Below, in pieces: positions 15,278 through 24,763 of a stretch of DNA of 64,000 nucleotides. The notes under the pieces were generated by a model that saw only the letters and a list, made by a program, of their open reading frames with translations, was not told where the DNA came from and searched no databases. Source of the stretch: Alphaproteobacteria bacterium (GTDB lineage: Bacteria > Pseudomonadota > Alphaproteobacteria > SHNJ01); assembly GCA_004295055.1 (NCBI GenBank), contig SHNJ01000007.1:166807-230806 (forward strand), in the 5' to 3' direction. Made by a program: the position numbers and the translations under genes. How positions within the stretch are numbered: position 1 is the first letter of the stretch; the number at the start of each line of letters is the position of its first letter.

Positions 15278-16633
15278 ATGAGCAAGCTTTTAAAATTCTC
15301 GACCGCTTTGACCGCGATTATGATCGCGAGCGCTGCCGCCCATGCGGATAGCTTGCCACAAGCCGTGCAAAAAACACTAAACACCAACCCGGATATGATT
15401 ATCGTTCTAAGCGATCGTGAAATCGCGGACACGGAACGCCGCGATGCGCTGGGCGGCTTGTTTCCAAGTATCGATATCAACGCCAATTCCGGGGTGCAAT
15501 CCACCGACAGCCCAAGCACGCGTTCTTCGGCGGCTGCCGTAGGCGATGGCAATTCCGAACCGGATTTATTCCAAAACGAAGCGACGATCACGTTGCGCCA
15601 ATTGTTGTTCGATGGTCTTGGCACTTGGGCGGAAGTTAACCGCCGCGAAGCCTTGGTGACCTCGGCGGAAAACAAAGTATTCGATCGCGCCGAAGGTTTG
15701 GCCGTCGATACGTCCGAAGCGTACTTGGAAGTTTTGCGCCGCAACCGTTTATTGTCGATTGCTCAAGAAAATTTGGGCACGCATACAAAATACCGCGACA
15801 TGGTGAATAAACGTTCCGAAGGCGGCGGCGGCACTGTCGCCGATTTACGCCAGGCGGAATCGCGTTACGGCGCATCGGAAACCACCGTGGCTCAATTAAA
15901 AGGATCTTTGGCCGATGCCGAAGCTTCGTATCAACGTCTGGTTGGCGAAGTGCCTGACAATTTGGCGCGTCCCGATTTCGATTTTGGCTCCTTGCCGGCG
16001 GATGTTGCCAGCGCGGTAGCACAGACATTGCAAACCAATCCGGCGATTTTATCGGCTAAAAACGAACTGCAAGCCGCGGAAGAAGCGGTAACGTCCGCAT
16101 ACTCGCCGTTTATGCCTCGTTTCGATTTGGAATTGTCCGGCACCAAAGGACATGATTTGGACGGCATTCAAGGCAACAATGATAATGCCGCCGCCTTGGT
16201 CGTAGCGCGCTGGAACTTGCTGCGCGGCGGGTCGGATAATGCCCGTAAGGATGGCGCCGTATTGCGTCGTTCCCGCGCTCGCGATGTCGTTAGCCGGGTA
16301 GAACGCATTCAGTCCGAACAAACCAGATTTGCATGGAACGCCATGTCTTCCGCGCGGGAGCGGGTGGTTACTTTGCGCAATGTGGTTGCGTCGAACGAAC
16401 GCGTCCGCGATGCGTATTTGAAACAATTCGAATTGGGTCAACGCAGCTTGCTGGATCTATTGGATTCTGAGAATGAATTGTTCTTGTCCCGTAGCGATTT
16501 GGTTACGGCCGAATATACCGCTTTGTTTGGCGCGTATCGGTTAATGGCTGCCATGGGAACTTTGAATGCCCATTTGGGCGTTAAAGTGCCGGAATTGCAG
16601 AAAACCACGACCGCCACTTCCTGGTCTTGGTAG
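15278..16633 (+). CDS. TolC-family outer membrane channel of the type I secretion system
   Basis: 451 aa from the second of two adjacent ATGs, which has GGAG at the better distance. A signal peptide at 1-23 ends in AAAHA. The mature protein begins DSLPQAVQKTLNTNPD, the usual start of TolC repeats, and shows two duplicated helical halves with DLRQAESRYGASETTVAQLK and LKQFELGQRSLLDLLDSENE, the signature of the OEP family. It would form the trimeric tunnel (LapE role) for the RTX adhesin next door. A strong terminator follows, so the adhesin gene has its own promoter. Confidence 0.92.
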   Translation: MSKLLKFSTALTAIMIASAAAHADSLPQAVQKTLNTNPDMIIVLSDREIADTERRDALGGLFPSIDINANSGVQSTDSPSTRSSAAAVGDGNSEPDLFQNEATITLRQLLFDGLGTWAEVNRREALVTSAENKVFDRAEGLAVDTSEAYLEVLRRNRLLSIAQENLGTHTKYRDMVNKRSEGGGGTVADLRQAESRYGASETTVAQLKGSLADAEASYQRLVGEVPDNLARPDFDFGSLPADVASAVAQTLQTNPAILSAKNELQAAEEAVTSAYSPFMPRFDLELSGTKGHDLDGIQGNNDNAAALVVARWNLLRGGSDNARKDGAVLRRSRARDVVSRVERIQSEQTRFAWNAMSSARERVVTLRNVVASNERVRDAYLKQFELGQRSLLDLLDSENELFLSRSDLVTAEYTALFGAYRLMAAMGTLNAHLGVKVPELQKTTTATSWSW

Positions 16634-16663
16634 TCAGTAATTTTGTTAATAAGTAAGATTTGA

Positions 16664-16698
16664 AATGCCCTCGTTAATAGAGGGCATTTTATTTTTTA
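16664..16698 (+). terminator. Rho-independent terminator after the TolC gene
   Basis: Stem AATGCCCTC / GAGGGCATT with a seven-base loop, followed by a run of mostly T (TTTTATTTTTTATT). It lies about 30 bases after the tolC stop. Confidence 0.9.
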
Positions 16699-16778
16699 TT
16701 ATTATATTTCAAATGTTTATATAGAATTTACTGCGTCTGCATCGCTTCCAATCGTTAACAATGCGTAAATTTTTTGTG

Positions 16779-16807
16779 TTGCAATTCGTTTCTTTTTGAG
16801 TTACGAT
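16779..16807 (+). promoter_or_regulatory. Candidate promoter of the RTX adhesin gene
   Basis: TTGCAA, 17 bases, TACGAT, in the gap between the tolC terminator and the adhesin ATG at 16882. This is a fair sigma-70 match by eye. The leader of about 70 bases is AT-rich and shows no clear structure. Confidence 0.4.
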
Positions 16808-16881
16808 GGTTAAACATATATTAATTTTATATGAACCGCCGACAAATATAAAAAAAGGCATAGAGTAGGTAGAGGGATTTC

Positions 16882-19851
16882 ATGGCTAACACTGATAAAT
16901 GCGATACTGGCATTAAGCCAGCAGCCAAAGCCAAAGCTGTTCACGCAGAAAAAGCAATTAAGTCCGCAGACGTAGTTCCGGCGCAAAAAGTATCGCCTAA
17001 ATTAGCCATTCCTGCAAAAACATTGATCGATACTAACAGTAAAAATATCGATTTGAGCAAGGTCAATCTATCCGAATCGAAAGTCAGCGTTGAAGGCAAT
17101 AATTTGGTCATCAAATCGCTCGATGGCAAAGAAATCATTTTAGTAAATTTCCTGTCGGCTGCCAAAGACAGCAATCCACCCTCCCTGAAATTGGCAGACA
17201 ACACGGAATTATCCGCCCCCGATTTGATGAGCTTGCTTAACAAAATCGGTTTAATTCAAACCGCTGAAGGTCCATCGGAATCTAACGACGGTTCGGCTTT
17301 TGGACGTTTTATAGATGACGGCCATTTACCAGCTGTTCGCGGTATTGGCGCCGGTCTTGGTGATGATTTTGGCGGCAATGGCATTGGCGCGATAAACCAG
17401 CGTAATTTGTTGGTATTGGCTGGTGAGTCGGTTACACCACCACCGCCGCCACCTCCGCCGCCGCCACCACCACCGCCACCACCTCCGCCGCCGCCACCTC
17501 CGCCGCCACCTCCGCCGCCGCCTCCACCGCCGCCGCCACCTCCGCCGCCACCGCCAAATGGCCTGTTTACGGAGCATGACGATACGGTGAATTTTAATAA
17601 TGTGTTGGCTGGCACCTATGAGGCAGGGACACAGTATAATGCTCTAAGCGGCAACGACCATGTTATCATGGCGGACACTTTGGCCGCCGCCGCCGCTGCA
17701 GGTTACGATCCAACCCGTGTGTTCGATGCAGGCGCTGGTGACGACGTTATTATCGGCGGCAGCCTGGATGATATAATCACCGGCAATTCCGGCAATGACC
17801 AATTGTTTGGCAACGCCGGGGATGATCAATTGGCCGGCGATGATGGCGACGACCTTATTTCTGGCGGCGCGGGCAATGATTTCTTATTTGGCGGTATGGG
17901 CAATGACACCATTACCGGCGATGATGGCAACGATTACATCGAAGGCAATGAAGGCGCCGATAATATTTCCGGCGGCAATGGTAACGATTTGATCGATGCT
18001 GGCGATGGAAATGATATTGTCAGCGGCGGTTCCGGCGATGATACAATTGTCGGCGGCGCTGGTAACGATACTATCAACGGCGACGATGGCGACGATAACA
18101 TTGCCGGCGATGATGGTAACGATATTCTGGCCGGCGGCAATGGCAGCGATTTGATCGAAGGCGGCGCTGGCAATGATACCATCGATGGCGGCGCTGGCGA
18201 CGATTATTTATACGGCGATGACGGCGACGATATTATCAATGGCGGCGATGGCAATGACGTTATCGGCGATGCCAATGAAGCTGGCAACGATATTTTAAAT
18301 GGCAATGCCGGCGATGATATCATCCAGGCAGGTGCCGGTGATGACATACTGGATGGCGGTCTTGGCACCGATCTATTATACGGAGATACAGGCAACGATA
18401 CTTTCCGGTACAGCGTGGATTCTACCTGGACCAACGCCGGCAGCATCACGCCTCCGGGCACATGGTTATTGTCTAACCCGGTCGATACCATCGCATCTTT
18501 GGATGTGTATGCGGTTAGGGCCGCGGTTAACACCAGCATGAATATGAGCCACGATATTTACGCTGGCGGCGATGGATTCGATACGCTGTATGGCACATCG
18601 GGCAATGATTTTATTTATATCCACGACAATACGGTTCCTTCGCCATCCCCAACCGATCCACGGATCATTTCGATTGAATCGATCGAAACCGGCGATGGCA
18701 ACGACATCATCGACTTGCGCAGCGCCACGGTTTCTTATGGCGATGTGTTTGTGGATGCCGGCAGTGGCAATGATGTTATTTGGACCCAGGATGGCAACGA
18801 CGCCATCGATGGCGGCGATGGATTTGACGTTATTTCTTCCGGCGCTGGCGACGATTTGGTCAATGGCGGCGCTGGCAATGATATGATCGATGGCGGTTCT
18901 GGCGACGATTATCTGATCGGTGGCAGCGGTATCGATACTTTATTCGGCGGCGATGGCCAAGACATTCTCGAAGGCGGCACCGGCGTTGACTTTATGAATG
19001 GCGGTACCGGCGACGATATGTTTATCGCGGTATCGGATGGCACCTGGCAAGGTCTTGCCTCCACTGGCCGTTTCAGCGAAGTCACCGTGCAGATTGGCAA
19101 TGGTTTAGGCAATCCAGCGCACCATATTTTCCAAGATGTATATCAAGGCGGCGATGGTTACGACACCATTATGGGAACCGGCGGCAACGATGTGTTTATC
19201 CTGGATTCTTTAAAAGTCAGCATCGATCTGTTCGGCAACCAAATCGATCCAATGATTCGCAATATGCCTTTGTTGGATAGTATCGAGCATATCGTTCTGG
19301 GTGATGGAAACGATGTTGTCAACTTGCTCAGCGATCGTTTCAACTACACCACCGGTGTTACCGTCGAAGCCGGCAATGGCGACGATTATATCTGGACTCA
19401 AAAGGGTGATGATACGTTATACGGCGGCGCTGGCAACGATCGCCTGGATGCCGATATGGGTAACGACCAATTATTTGGCGGCGATGGCAACGACGTTCTG
19501 TTAGGCCGTGAAGGTGACGACATTTTGGATGGCGGTGCCGGCAACGATCAATTATATGGCGGTTCTGGCAACGATACGTTTGTGTATCATGATGTTTCCG
19601 AAGGCTCAGCGACTGAAACGATCCAAGACTTCCAAACTGGCGCCGATACAATTCATTTGGAAGATGTATTGAGCGGTTTTAATGGTAATCTGTCCGAATT
19701 CGTCCGCTTTGTTGATGGCGCCGGATTCACCATAATGCAAGTGGATATTGACGGTCTGGCCAACGGCCAAAACTTCGTCGATTTGGTTAAATTGAACGGA
19801 GTCACCTTTGCTGGCGGCGGCGTCCATATGTCCGACGTGGTTGTATCGTAA
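16882..19851 (+). CDS. RTX adhesin with 40-residue polyproline linker, type I secreted
   Basis: 989 aa. Residues 1-180 form an N-terminal module with a BapA/retention-like beta pattern (EGNNLVIKSLDGKEIILVNF). Residues 186-225 are 40 consecutive prolines. After an AAAAAAG stretch (268-274) come three blocks of calcium-binding GGxGxDxxx repeats from about 280 to 900, separated by two similar spacers (SVDSTWTNAG and VSDGTWQGLA). The end, from GNDTFVYHD to MSDVVVS, matches type I C-terminal targeting domains (DFQTGADTIHLEDVL). It is probably held in TolC by its N-terminus and released by the LapG-like protease. It is small compared with LapA-type adhesins. Confidence 0.88.
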   Translation: MANTDKCDTGIKPAAKAKAVHAEKAIKSADVVPAQKVSPKLAIPAKTLIDTNSKNIDLSKVNLSESKVSVEGNNLVIKSLDGKEIILVNFLSAAKDSNPPSLKLADNTELSAPDLMSLLNKIGLIQTAEGPSESNDGSAFGRFIDDGHLPAVRGIGAGLGDDFGGNGIGAINQRNLLVLAGESVTPPPPPPPPPPPPPPPPPPPPPPPPPPPPPPPPPPPPPPPPNGLFTEHDDTVNFNNVLAGTYEAGTQYNALSGNDHVIMADTLAAAAAAGYDPTRVFDAGAGDDVIIGGSLDDIITGNSGNDQLFGNAGDDQLAGDDGDDLISGGAGNDFLFGGMGNDTITGDDGNDYIEGNEGADNISGGNGNDLIDAGDGNDIVSGGSGDDTIVGGAGNDTINGDDGDDNIAGDDGNDILAGGNGSDLIEGGAGNDTIDGGAGDDYLYGDDGDDIINGGDGNDVIGDANEAGNDILNGNAGDDIIQAGAGDDILDGGLGTDLLYGDTGNDTFRYSVDSTWTNAGSITPPGTWLLSNPVDTIASLDVYAVRAAVNTSMNMSHDIYAGGDGFDTLYGTSGNDFIYIHDNTVPSPSPTDPRIISIESIETGDGNDIIDLRSATVSYGDVFVDAGSGNDVIWTQDGNDAIDGGDGFDVISSGAGDDLVNGGAGNDMIDGGSGDDYLIGGSGIDTLFGGDGQDILEGGTGVDFMNGGTGDDMFIAVSDGTWQGLASTGRFSEVTVQIGNGLGNPAHHIFQDVYQGGDGYDTIMGTGGNDVFILDSLKVSIDLFGNQIDPMIRNMPLLDSIEHIVLGDGNDVVNLLSDRFNYTTGVTVEAGNGDDYIWTQKGDDTLYGGAGNDRLDADMGNDQLFGGDGNDVLLGREGDDILDGGAGNDQLYGGSGNDTFVYHDVSEGSATETIQDFQTGADTIHLEDVLSGFNGNLSEFVRFVDGAGFTIMQVDIDGLANGQNFVDLVKLNGVTFAGGGVHMSDVVVS
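17437..17556 (+). repeat. CCN triplet tract encoding 40 prolines
   Basis: 120 bases of CCA, CCG and CCT codons inside the RTX gene. Mixed codons reduce perfect slippage, but local CCGCCACCTCCG units recur and the tract may change length in multiples of three without breaking the frame. Translation through it would be expected to depend on EF-P. Confidence 0.97.
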
Positions 19852-19881
19852 TTTATTAGTTTTCTCTACCGAACCTACCTC

Positions 19882-19912
19882 AGCACCGCCAAAAGCGGTG
19901 CTTTTTCTTTTA
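19882..19912 (+). terminator. Rho-independent terminator after the RTX gene
   Basis: Stem AGCACCGC / GCGGTGCT with loop CAAAA and a T-rich tail TTTTTCTTTT, about 30 bases after the adhesin stop. The exporter genes that follow are therefore likely transcribed separately, perhaps by readthrough. Confidence 0.92.
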
Positions 19913-20040
19913 TAATTCAGTTGTTGGGTAATCACTGTGGTAATTATATAAATGCCATTGCCCATTTCCCTTAATTTGCCTTGCAACTATTCAGATTGAG
20001 CGCCAATTCCTCTATATTCAATAAGATAGGGAGAATGTGC

Positions 20041-22251
20041 GTGAATTCTGGCGATCCGAATCCATCTTCTGGCGATAAATCCAATTCCGATAAAGATGTC
20101 GAAGCCGGTGCGCGGCAAGTTTGGCGCGTAACGCCGTCGGTCAGCAGCGCCGACGATATTCTACTCAATTGCTTGCACATTATTTGTAAATTGCTGGATC
20201 GTCCACAATCGCGGGAGGCATTATCCGCTGGATTGCCATTGGCCGAATTTGGCATGTCACCGGCTTTGTTTGTGCGTTCCGCGTCGCGGGCGGGGGTTTC
20301 GGCGCGGCTGATGGTGCGTGAATTATCCGCTATTAACCCAATGTTGCTGCCCTGCGTATTGTTATTAAAAGATCGCAAGGCATGCGTATATGTTGGTGTT
20401 GCTGGCGATAAAGCCGAAGTGATTTTGCCGGAAACTGGCGGCGTGCAGCAAATCGCGATGAGTGAATTGCAAGCCAATTACACCGGCTATGTAATCTTCG
20501 CCAAACCAGAATTCCGCTATGACCCGCGTGCGAAGGGCCTTGAAGAACATGAACAAGCCGGATGGTTCTGGGGCACGCTGCGCCGATTCAAATCCATGTA
20601 TATGGAAGTTATTTTTGCCGCGCTGATGATCAACATATTCGCGTTGGCATCGCCATTATTCACCATGAACGTGTATGACCGGGTGATTCCAAACCACGCC
20701 ATGGAAACATTATGGGTATTGGCGACCGGCGCGATTATCGTTTTCGTTTTCGATTTTATCATCCGCTCTTTGCGCGCCTATTTCCTCGACCTTACCGGGC
20801 GCGGCGCGGACACGTTGATTTCCAGCCAACTGTTCGAACAATTGCTGGGAATGCGCATGGAAGCGCGGCCGCCATCGGCTGGCGCGCTTGCGGGGCACTT
20901 GCGGGAATTTGAACATCTGCGTGAATTTTATACTTCCGCCACTTTGGTCACGCTGGTGGATTTGCCATTTTTGATTTTATATATTTTGGTTATCGCCTTG
21001 ATCGGCGGATGGCTGGCGATTGTGCCGTTAGTATCGGTGCCGGTCATTATGGGCGTCGCATTTTATATGCAGCGTCCATTGAACCGTATTGTCAAAGAAA
21101 CGTTCCGCGAATCGTCGCAAAAAAGCGCGTTGTTAGTGGAATCCATCACCGGCCTTGAGACTATCAAAAAGATGGGCGCCGAAGGATATATGCAGCGCCT
21201 ATGGGAAAGTTTTGTCGGCAAAACCGCGAAATCCGCCATGCACGCGCACAGCCTGTCGGCGGCGGTGCTGAATTTCACGGTCTTCGCCAATTATATGGTT
21301 ACGGTTTTGATTGTCATTATGGGCGCGTATTTGGTGGCGGATGGGGCGATCACTACCGGCGCTTTGATCGCTTGCGTGATTTTGGCTGGCCGCGCCACGG
21401 CGCCGCTCGGTCAAATCGCGGGTTTGTTGACCAGATTCCATCAAAGCGAATCGGCGCTGGAAACCCTGGATGAATTTATGCAATTGCCGGTGGAGCGTCC
21501 TGCCGGTAAAGCCTTCTTAAGCCGTCCGCATTTGCGTGGCCAGATTGAATTCCGGGATGTCGATTTTTCCTATCCAGGCAATCGGGGCAAGGCGTTGGAT
21601 GGCTGTTCCTTCCGCATCAATCCTGGCGAGAAAGTTGGCATTATCGGCCCAATCGGTTCGGGCAAGACCACGCTTGAAAAGTTGTTATTGGCTTTGTATG
21701 AACCCCAGCAAGGGTCGGTTACCGTGGACGGCACGGATGTGCGCCAGATCGATCCCGCCGATTTACGCCGCAATATCGGCGTTTGTCCGCAAGACGTGTT
21801 CTTATTTTACGGCACGGTAAAAGAAAATATTTTGATGGGCCGCACTGGCGCGGATGATCGCGCCTTGTTGACGGCCGGTACGCTGGCCGGCGTAACCGAT
21901 TTTCTGCGCCACCATCCATTAGGCTATGATTTGAATATAGGCGAGCGGGGCGAGGGGTTATCGGGCGGTCAACGCCAATCGGTTGCCCTGGCGCGTTCCT
22001 TGTTGCTGGATCCGCCGATTTTATTATTGGACGAACCGACCAGCGCGATGGATCCCGGTTCCGAAAACCGGTTTAAGGCGCGTCTTTCCCAAGTGGTAAA
22101 AGATAAAACCGTTATTGTGGTTACGCACCGCGCGTCAATGTTAAGTATTGTCGATCGTTTGATCGTGATGAGCGAAGGTAAGGTCGTTGCCGACGGTCCA
22201 CGCGATCAAGTATTAAGTTCGCTGAAAGACGGCGAAGTTAAAGCGAGTTAA
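20041..22251 (+). CDS. Type I secretion ABC exporter, LssB/LapB type
   Basis: 736 aa from GTG 20041, which has AGGGAG seven bases upstream; ATG 20035 and TTG 19981 are also in frame but badly spaced. The N-terminal part (about 30-150) resembles a C39 peptidase-like domain but shows no Cys/His catalytic arrangement, as in exporters of RTX proteins without a leader peptide. Six membrane segments lie at about 180-440. The ATPase shows GPIGSGKTTLEKLL (Walker A), LSGGQRQSVALARSLL (signature), ILLLDEPTSAMD (Walker B) and VTHRASML (H-loop). It would export the adjacent adhesin. Two bases separate it from the adaptor gene. Confidence 0.92.
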   Translation: MNSGDPNPSSGDKSNSDKDVEAGARQVWRVTPSVSSADDILLNCLHIICKLLDRPQSREALSAGLPLAEFGMSPALFVRSASRAGVSARLMVRELSAINPMLLPCVLLLKDRKACVYVGVAGDKAEVILPETGGVQQIAMSELQANYTGYVIFAKPEFRYDPRAKGLEEHEQAGWFWGTLRRFKSMYMEVIFAALMINIFALASPLFTMNVYDRVIPNHAMETLWVLATGAIIVFVFDFIIRSLRAYFLDLTGRGADTLISSQLFEQLLGMRMEARPPSAGALAGHLREFEHLREFYTSATLVTLVDLPFLILYILVIALIGGWLAIVPLVSVPVIMGVAFYMQRPLNRIVKETFRESSQKSALLVESITGLETIKKMGAEGYMQRLWESFVGKTAKSAMHAHSLSAAVLNFTVFANYMVTVLIVIMGAYLVADGAITTGALIACVILAGRATAPLGQIAGLLTRFHQSESALETLDEFMQLPVERPAGKAFLSRPHLRGQIEFRDVDFSYPGNRGKALDGCSFRINPGEKVGIIGPIGSGKTTLEKLLLALYEPQQGSVTVDGTDVRQIDPADLRRNIGVCPQDVFLFYGTVKENILMGRTGADDRALLTAGTLAGVTDFLRHHPLGYDLNIGERGEGLSGGQRQSVALARSLLLDPPILLLDEPTSAMDPGSENRFKARLSQVVKDKTVIVVTHRASMLSIVDRLIVMSEGKVVADGPRDQVLSSLKDGEVKAS

Positions 22252-22253
22252 AA

Positions 22254-23606
22254 ATGGCTATGTTTAAACAGGCATTAAAAGAATATGTGCGCGTGCATGA
22301 AGAAGAAACCGACTTTATGCCGGAACGTTTTGCGGCTTCGCACCGGGGCGCGCGCATGGCTTCGCATATTTTGCTGTTCGCTATCGGCGTATTTTTTCTG
22401 ATATTCTTGATTTGGGCGGCGTTCGCCTCGATTGACGAAGTAACTCGCGGGATGGGTAAAATCATTACATCCAGCCATGTTCAAGTTATTTCAAACTTGG
22501 AAGGCGGTATCGTCAATAAAATCATGGTCCGCGAAGGCCAAACGGTCGAAAAAGACCAAGTGTTGATGGTAATCGACAATACCTACGCCCAGGCGGATTA
22601 TCAGACCGCGAGATCGAAGTATTTGACTTTAATTGCCACCGTATCGCGATTGAATGCCGAATTTCAGGGCCAGCCCTTGGCTTTTCCAAAAGAAGTTATG
22701 GAAGAGGCGCCGGATGCCGTAAAAAGCGAAATGGCATTGTATCAATCGCGCCAGTCGCAATTGCGCGGCCAGATTGATATCTTTCAATCGCAATTGCAGC
22801 AAAAACAACAGGAGCTGTCGGAACTTTATACCAGCGCCGAAAGCATCAAGCGTTCCCTGGATGTGGCCACCCAGCAGAAAGATATCGCCGAAAAAGGCGT
22901 GCAGCAGGGCGTCACATCCCGTATGGAATTATTAAGCATGCAACGGGAAATTACCGAGCTGGAATCGCGATTGAACCAAGCCCGCGCCGCGCAGCCCCGC
23001 GCCAGGGCCGCAATGGAAGAAGCGCGCCAGCGGATCGAGGATAAAAAGCAAACTTTCCGTTCCGAAGTATCGAATGAATTGAACCAGAAACGCGGGGAGC
23101 TTAGCGCGTTAACCCAGAGCATTACCGCGTCCAAGGACCGCGTCGCCCGCACAGAGGTAAAATCGCCGATGAAAGGCCGCGTGCAGCAGATTAAAATCAA
23201 CACGGTCGGCGGCGTTATTAAGCCAGGCGAAGATTTAATCGAGGTTGTTCCAATCGAGGATAATTACCTGATCGAGGCGCGCATTCGCCCGTCGGATATC
23301 GCCTTTATCCGTCCACAACAGGATGCGATGGTTAAAATTACCGCTTATGATTACGCGATTTATGGCGGGTTAAAAGCCAAGGTCGAGGATATCTCGCCCG
23401 ATACCATTACCGATGAACGCGGCGAAAGCTTTTACCGTATCCGGTTGCGCAGTTATGGCGACACATTCAAGGGTAACGCCAAACATCTGGATATTATTCC
23501 CGGCATGACCGCGCAGGTCGATATTTTGACTGGCGAGAAAACCGTACTGGATTATTTGTTGAAACCATTTTTCAAGGCGCGTGATAATGCCTTGACCGAA
23601 CGATAA
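22254..23606 (+). CDS. HlyD/LapC-type membrane fusion protein
   Basis: 450 aa. One membrane segment at about 37-60 after a cytoplasmic N-terminus, then GGIVNKIMVREGQTVEKDQV (first lipoyl-like half), a long coiled coil rich in Gln/Glu from about 110 to 300, the returning half SPMKGRVQQIKINTVGGVI, and the beta-barrel region with GMTAQVDILTGEKTVLDYLL, the typical HlyD C-terminus. It links the ABC exporter to TolC. Immediate coupling to the exporter gene supports a dedicated system. Confidence 0.93.
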   Translation: MAMFKQALKEYVRVHEEETDFMPERFAASHRGARMASHILLFAIGVFFLIFLIWAAFASIDEVTRGMGKIITSSHVQVISNLEGGIVNKIMVREGQTVEKDQVLMVIDNTYAQADYQTARSKYLTLIATVSRLNAEFQGQPLAFPKEVMEEAPDAVKSEMALYQSRQSQLRGQIDIFQSQLQQKQQELSELYTSAESIKRSLDVATQQKDIAEKGVQQGVTSRMELLSMQREITELESRLNQARAAQPRARAAMEEARQRIEDKKQTFRSEVSNELNQKRGELSALTQSITASKDRVARTEVKSPMKGRVQQIKINTVGGVIKPGEDLIEVVPIEDNYLIEARIRPSDIAFIRPQQDAMVKITAYDYAIYGGLKAKVEDISPDTITDERGESFYRIRLRSYGDTFKGNAKHLDIIPGMTAQVDILTGEKTVLDYLLKPFFKARDNALTER

Positions 23607-23608
23607 TT

Positions 23609-24241
23609 ATGTCCCAAGCACACTCAAAACCGCCTTTAGCCGACCGCGTCAGCCGTAAATTGCGCAATTATTTCTTTGCTGGCGTTTTGGTTGCAGCGCC
23701 CATCGGCGTTACGATTTATATCGCCTGGTCGGTAATCCGTTATGCGGATGACCAAGTAGCGCCTTTAATTCCTTTGATGCCGGCGAATTTTCCGGGGTTT
23801 GGCTTGATCGTTTTGATCGTAATGCTGACGTTGTTGGGCGCAATTACGGCCAATTATTTCGGCAATTTTTTCATTGGTATCGGCGATGCGATATTGCGCC
23901 GGATGCCGATTATCCGCAGCCTTTATGGACCACTGAAGCCGACCGCCGAAATGCTGTTTGGCGAAAAAACCCAAGCCTTTCGCCAGGTGGTAATGGTGCC
24001 ATATCCGCACGCCGATTCATGGACCATTGGATTTGTTTCCGGTGAAACGCACAAGGCAATTGAAAACGGCGTAAGTAAAGATTTGATCGCGGTTTTAGTG
24101 CCGTTATCCCCCGTGCCAACGGCAGGGCTGCTGATGTATTATCCAAAAACTTCGCTGAAATATATCGATCTGCCGGTCGAAGATGCCTGGAAATTGATTC
24201 TATCCAGCGGGCTTATTAACGCGGAAGATAAAGCCGCCTAG
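23609..24241 (+). CDS. DUF502 family membrane protein
   Basis: 210 aa. Two hydrophobic segments at about 20-42 and 58-82 precede the family hallmark IPIIRSLYGPLKPTAEM-like region (here MPIIRSLYGPLKPTAEMLFG at about 97) and VVMVPYPHADSWTIGFVSGE. The C-terminal part contains PTAGLLMYYPKT. DUF502 proteins are widespread, of unknown function, and often near recG in alphaproteobacteria, as here. It follows the HlyD gene by two bases, so it is read in the same transcript even if functionally unrelated. Confidence 0.88.
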   Translation: MSQAHSKPPLADRVSRKLRNYFFAGVLVAAPIGVTIYIAWSVIRYADDQVAPLIPLMPANFPGFGLIVLIVMLTLLGAITANYFGNFFIGIGDAILRRMPIIRSLYGPLKPTAEMLFGEKTQAFRQVVMVPYPHADSWTIGFVSGETHKAIENGVSKDLIAVLVPLSPVPTAGLLMYYPKTSLKYIDLPVEDAWKLILSSGLINAEDKAA

Positions 24242-24246
24242 TTTTT

Positions 24247-24597
24247 TCAATTATCAAAACCACGCAATTTCGTAAAGACAGTATTCACTGGACCAAAAGA
24301 GGTTTGAAGAGGTATTACAGTTTCTTCACCAATATTTCTTGGCAATGATCCAACGACCTTAAATACGTAATTTTTGTCTTGTGCAGGAATTCCTGTTACT
24401 AAGGGAATGCCAGGAGGGACTTTAGCTGTAATATCAATATCTAACATATCTGTTTTTACATTATGAATATATGTCCCATCATATCGAACTCCGCCTACAT
24501 CTGCGCCACATACTATTCCTGTATCAAATACGACCATTCCTAGACCCTCACCATCAATCCCTGCAAAGTTTACTAAATAAAAACCTTCTTTATTCAT
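24247..24597 (-). CDS. Hypothetical protein, 116 aa, beta-rich
   Basis: No family recognised. Predicted soluble and rich in Gly and Val with many short beta strands (GMVVFDTGIVCGADVGGVRY, VFKVVGSLPRNIGEETVI). No signal peptide. AGGAGTAGGATAAATG gives a strong ribosome-binding site. The gene is AT-rich compared with recG and DUF502, which suggests recent arrival. The 166 bases behind it, up to recG, hold no feature I can name. Confidence 0.55.
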   Translation of the reverse strand: MNKEGFYLVNFAGIDGEGLGMVVFDTGIVCGADVGGVRYDGTYIHNVKTDMLDIDITAKVPPGIPLVTGIPAQDKNYVFKVVGSLPRNIGEETVIPLQTSFGPVNTVFTKLRGFDN

Positions 24598-24763
24598 TTA
24601 TCCTACTCCTATAAAAGTGTTGTTTGAATATATTAACTCTAATGCCGGAGAGATCTGTTGCGCAATCGATTTGTTTTGGTTTGATTGATGCAGCAAATAT
24701 GTTCTATTTTTGTTCTGTGATTAAGTGTGTTATATTGTGGAATAACTCTCTTTTTGGAATTTC

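Noticed and set aside
17256..17615. Antisense frame of 119 aa rich in glycine opposite the polyproline tract, and a similar Arg/Trp-rich frame
   Set aside because: Both are forced by the CCN repeat on the other strand and have no ribosome-binding site or homology.
17740..19600. Regular tandem DNA repeats considered as a CRISPR array
   Set aside because: They encode RTX calcium-binding nonapeptides within one long frame; there are no constant repeats with unique spacers.
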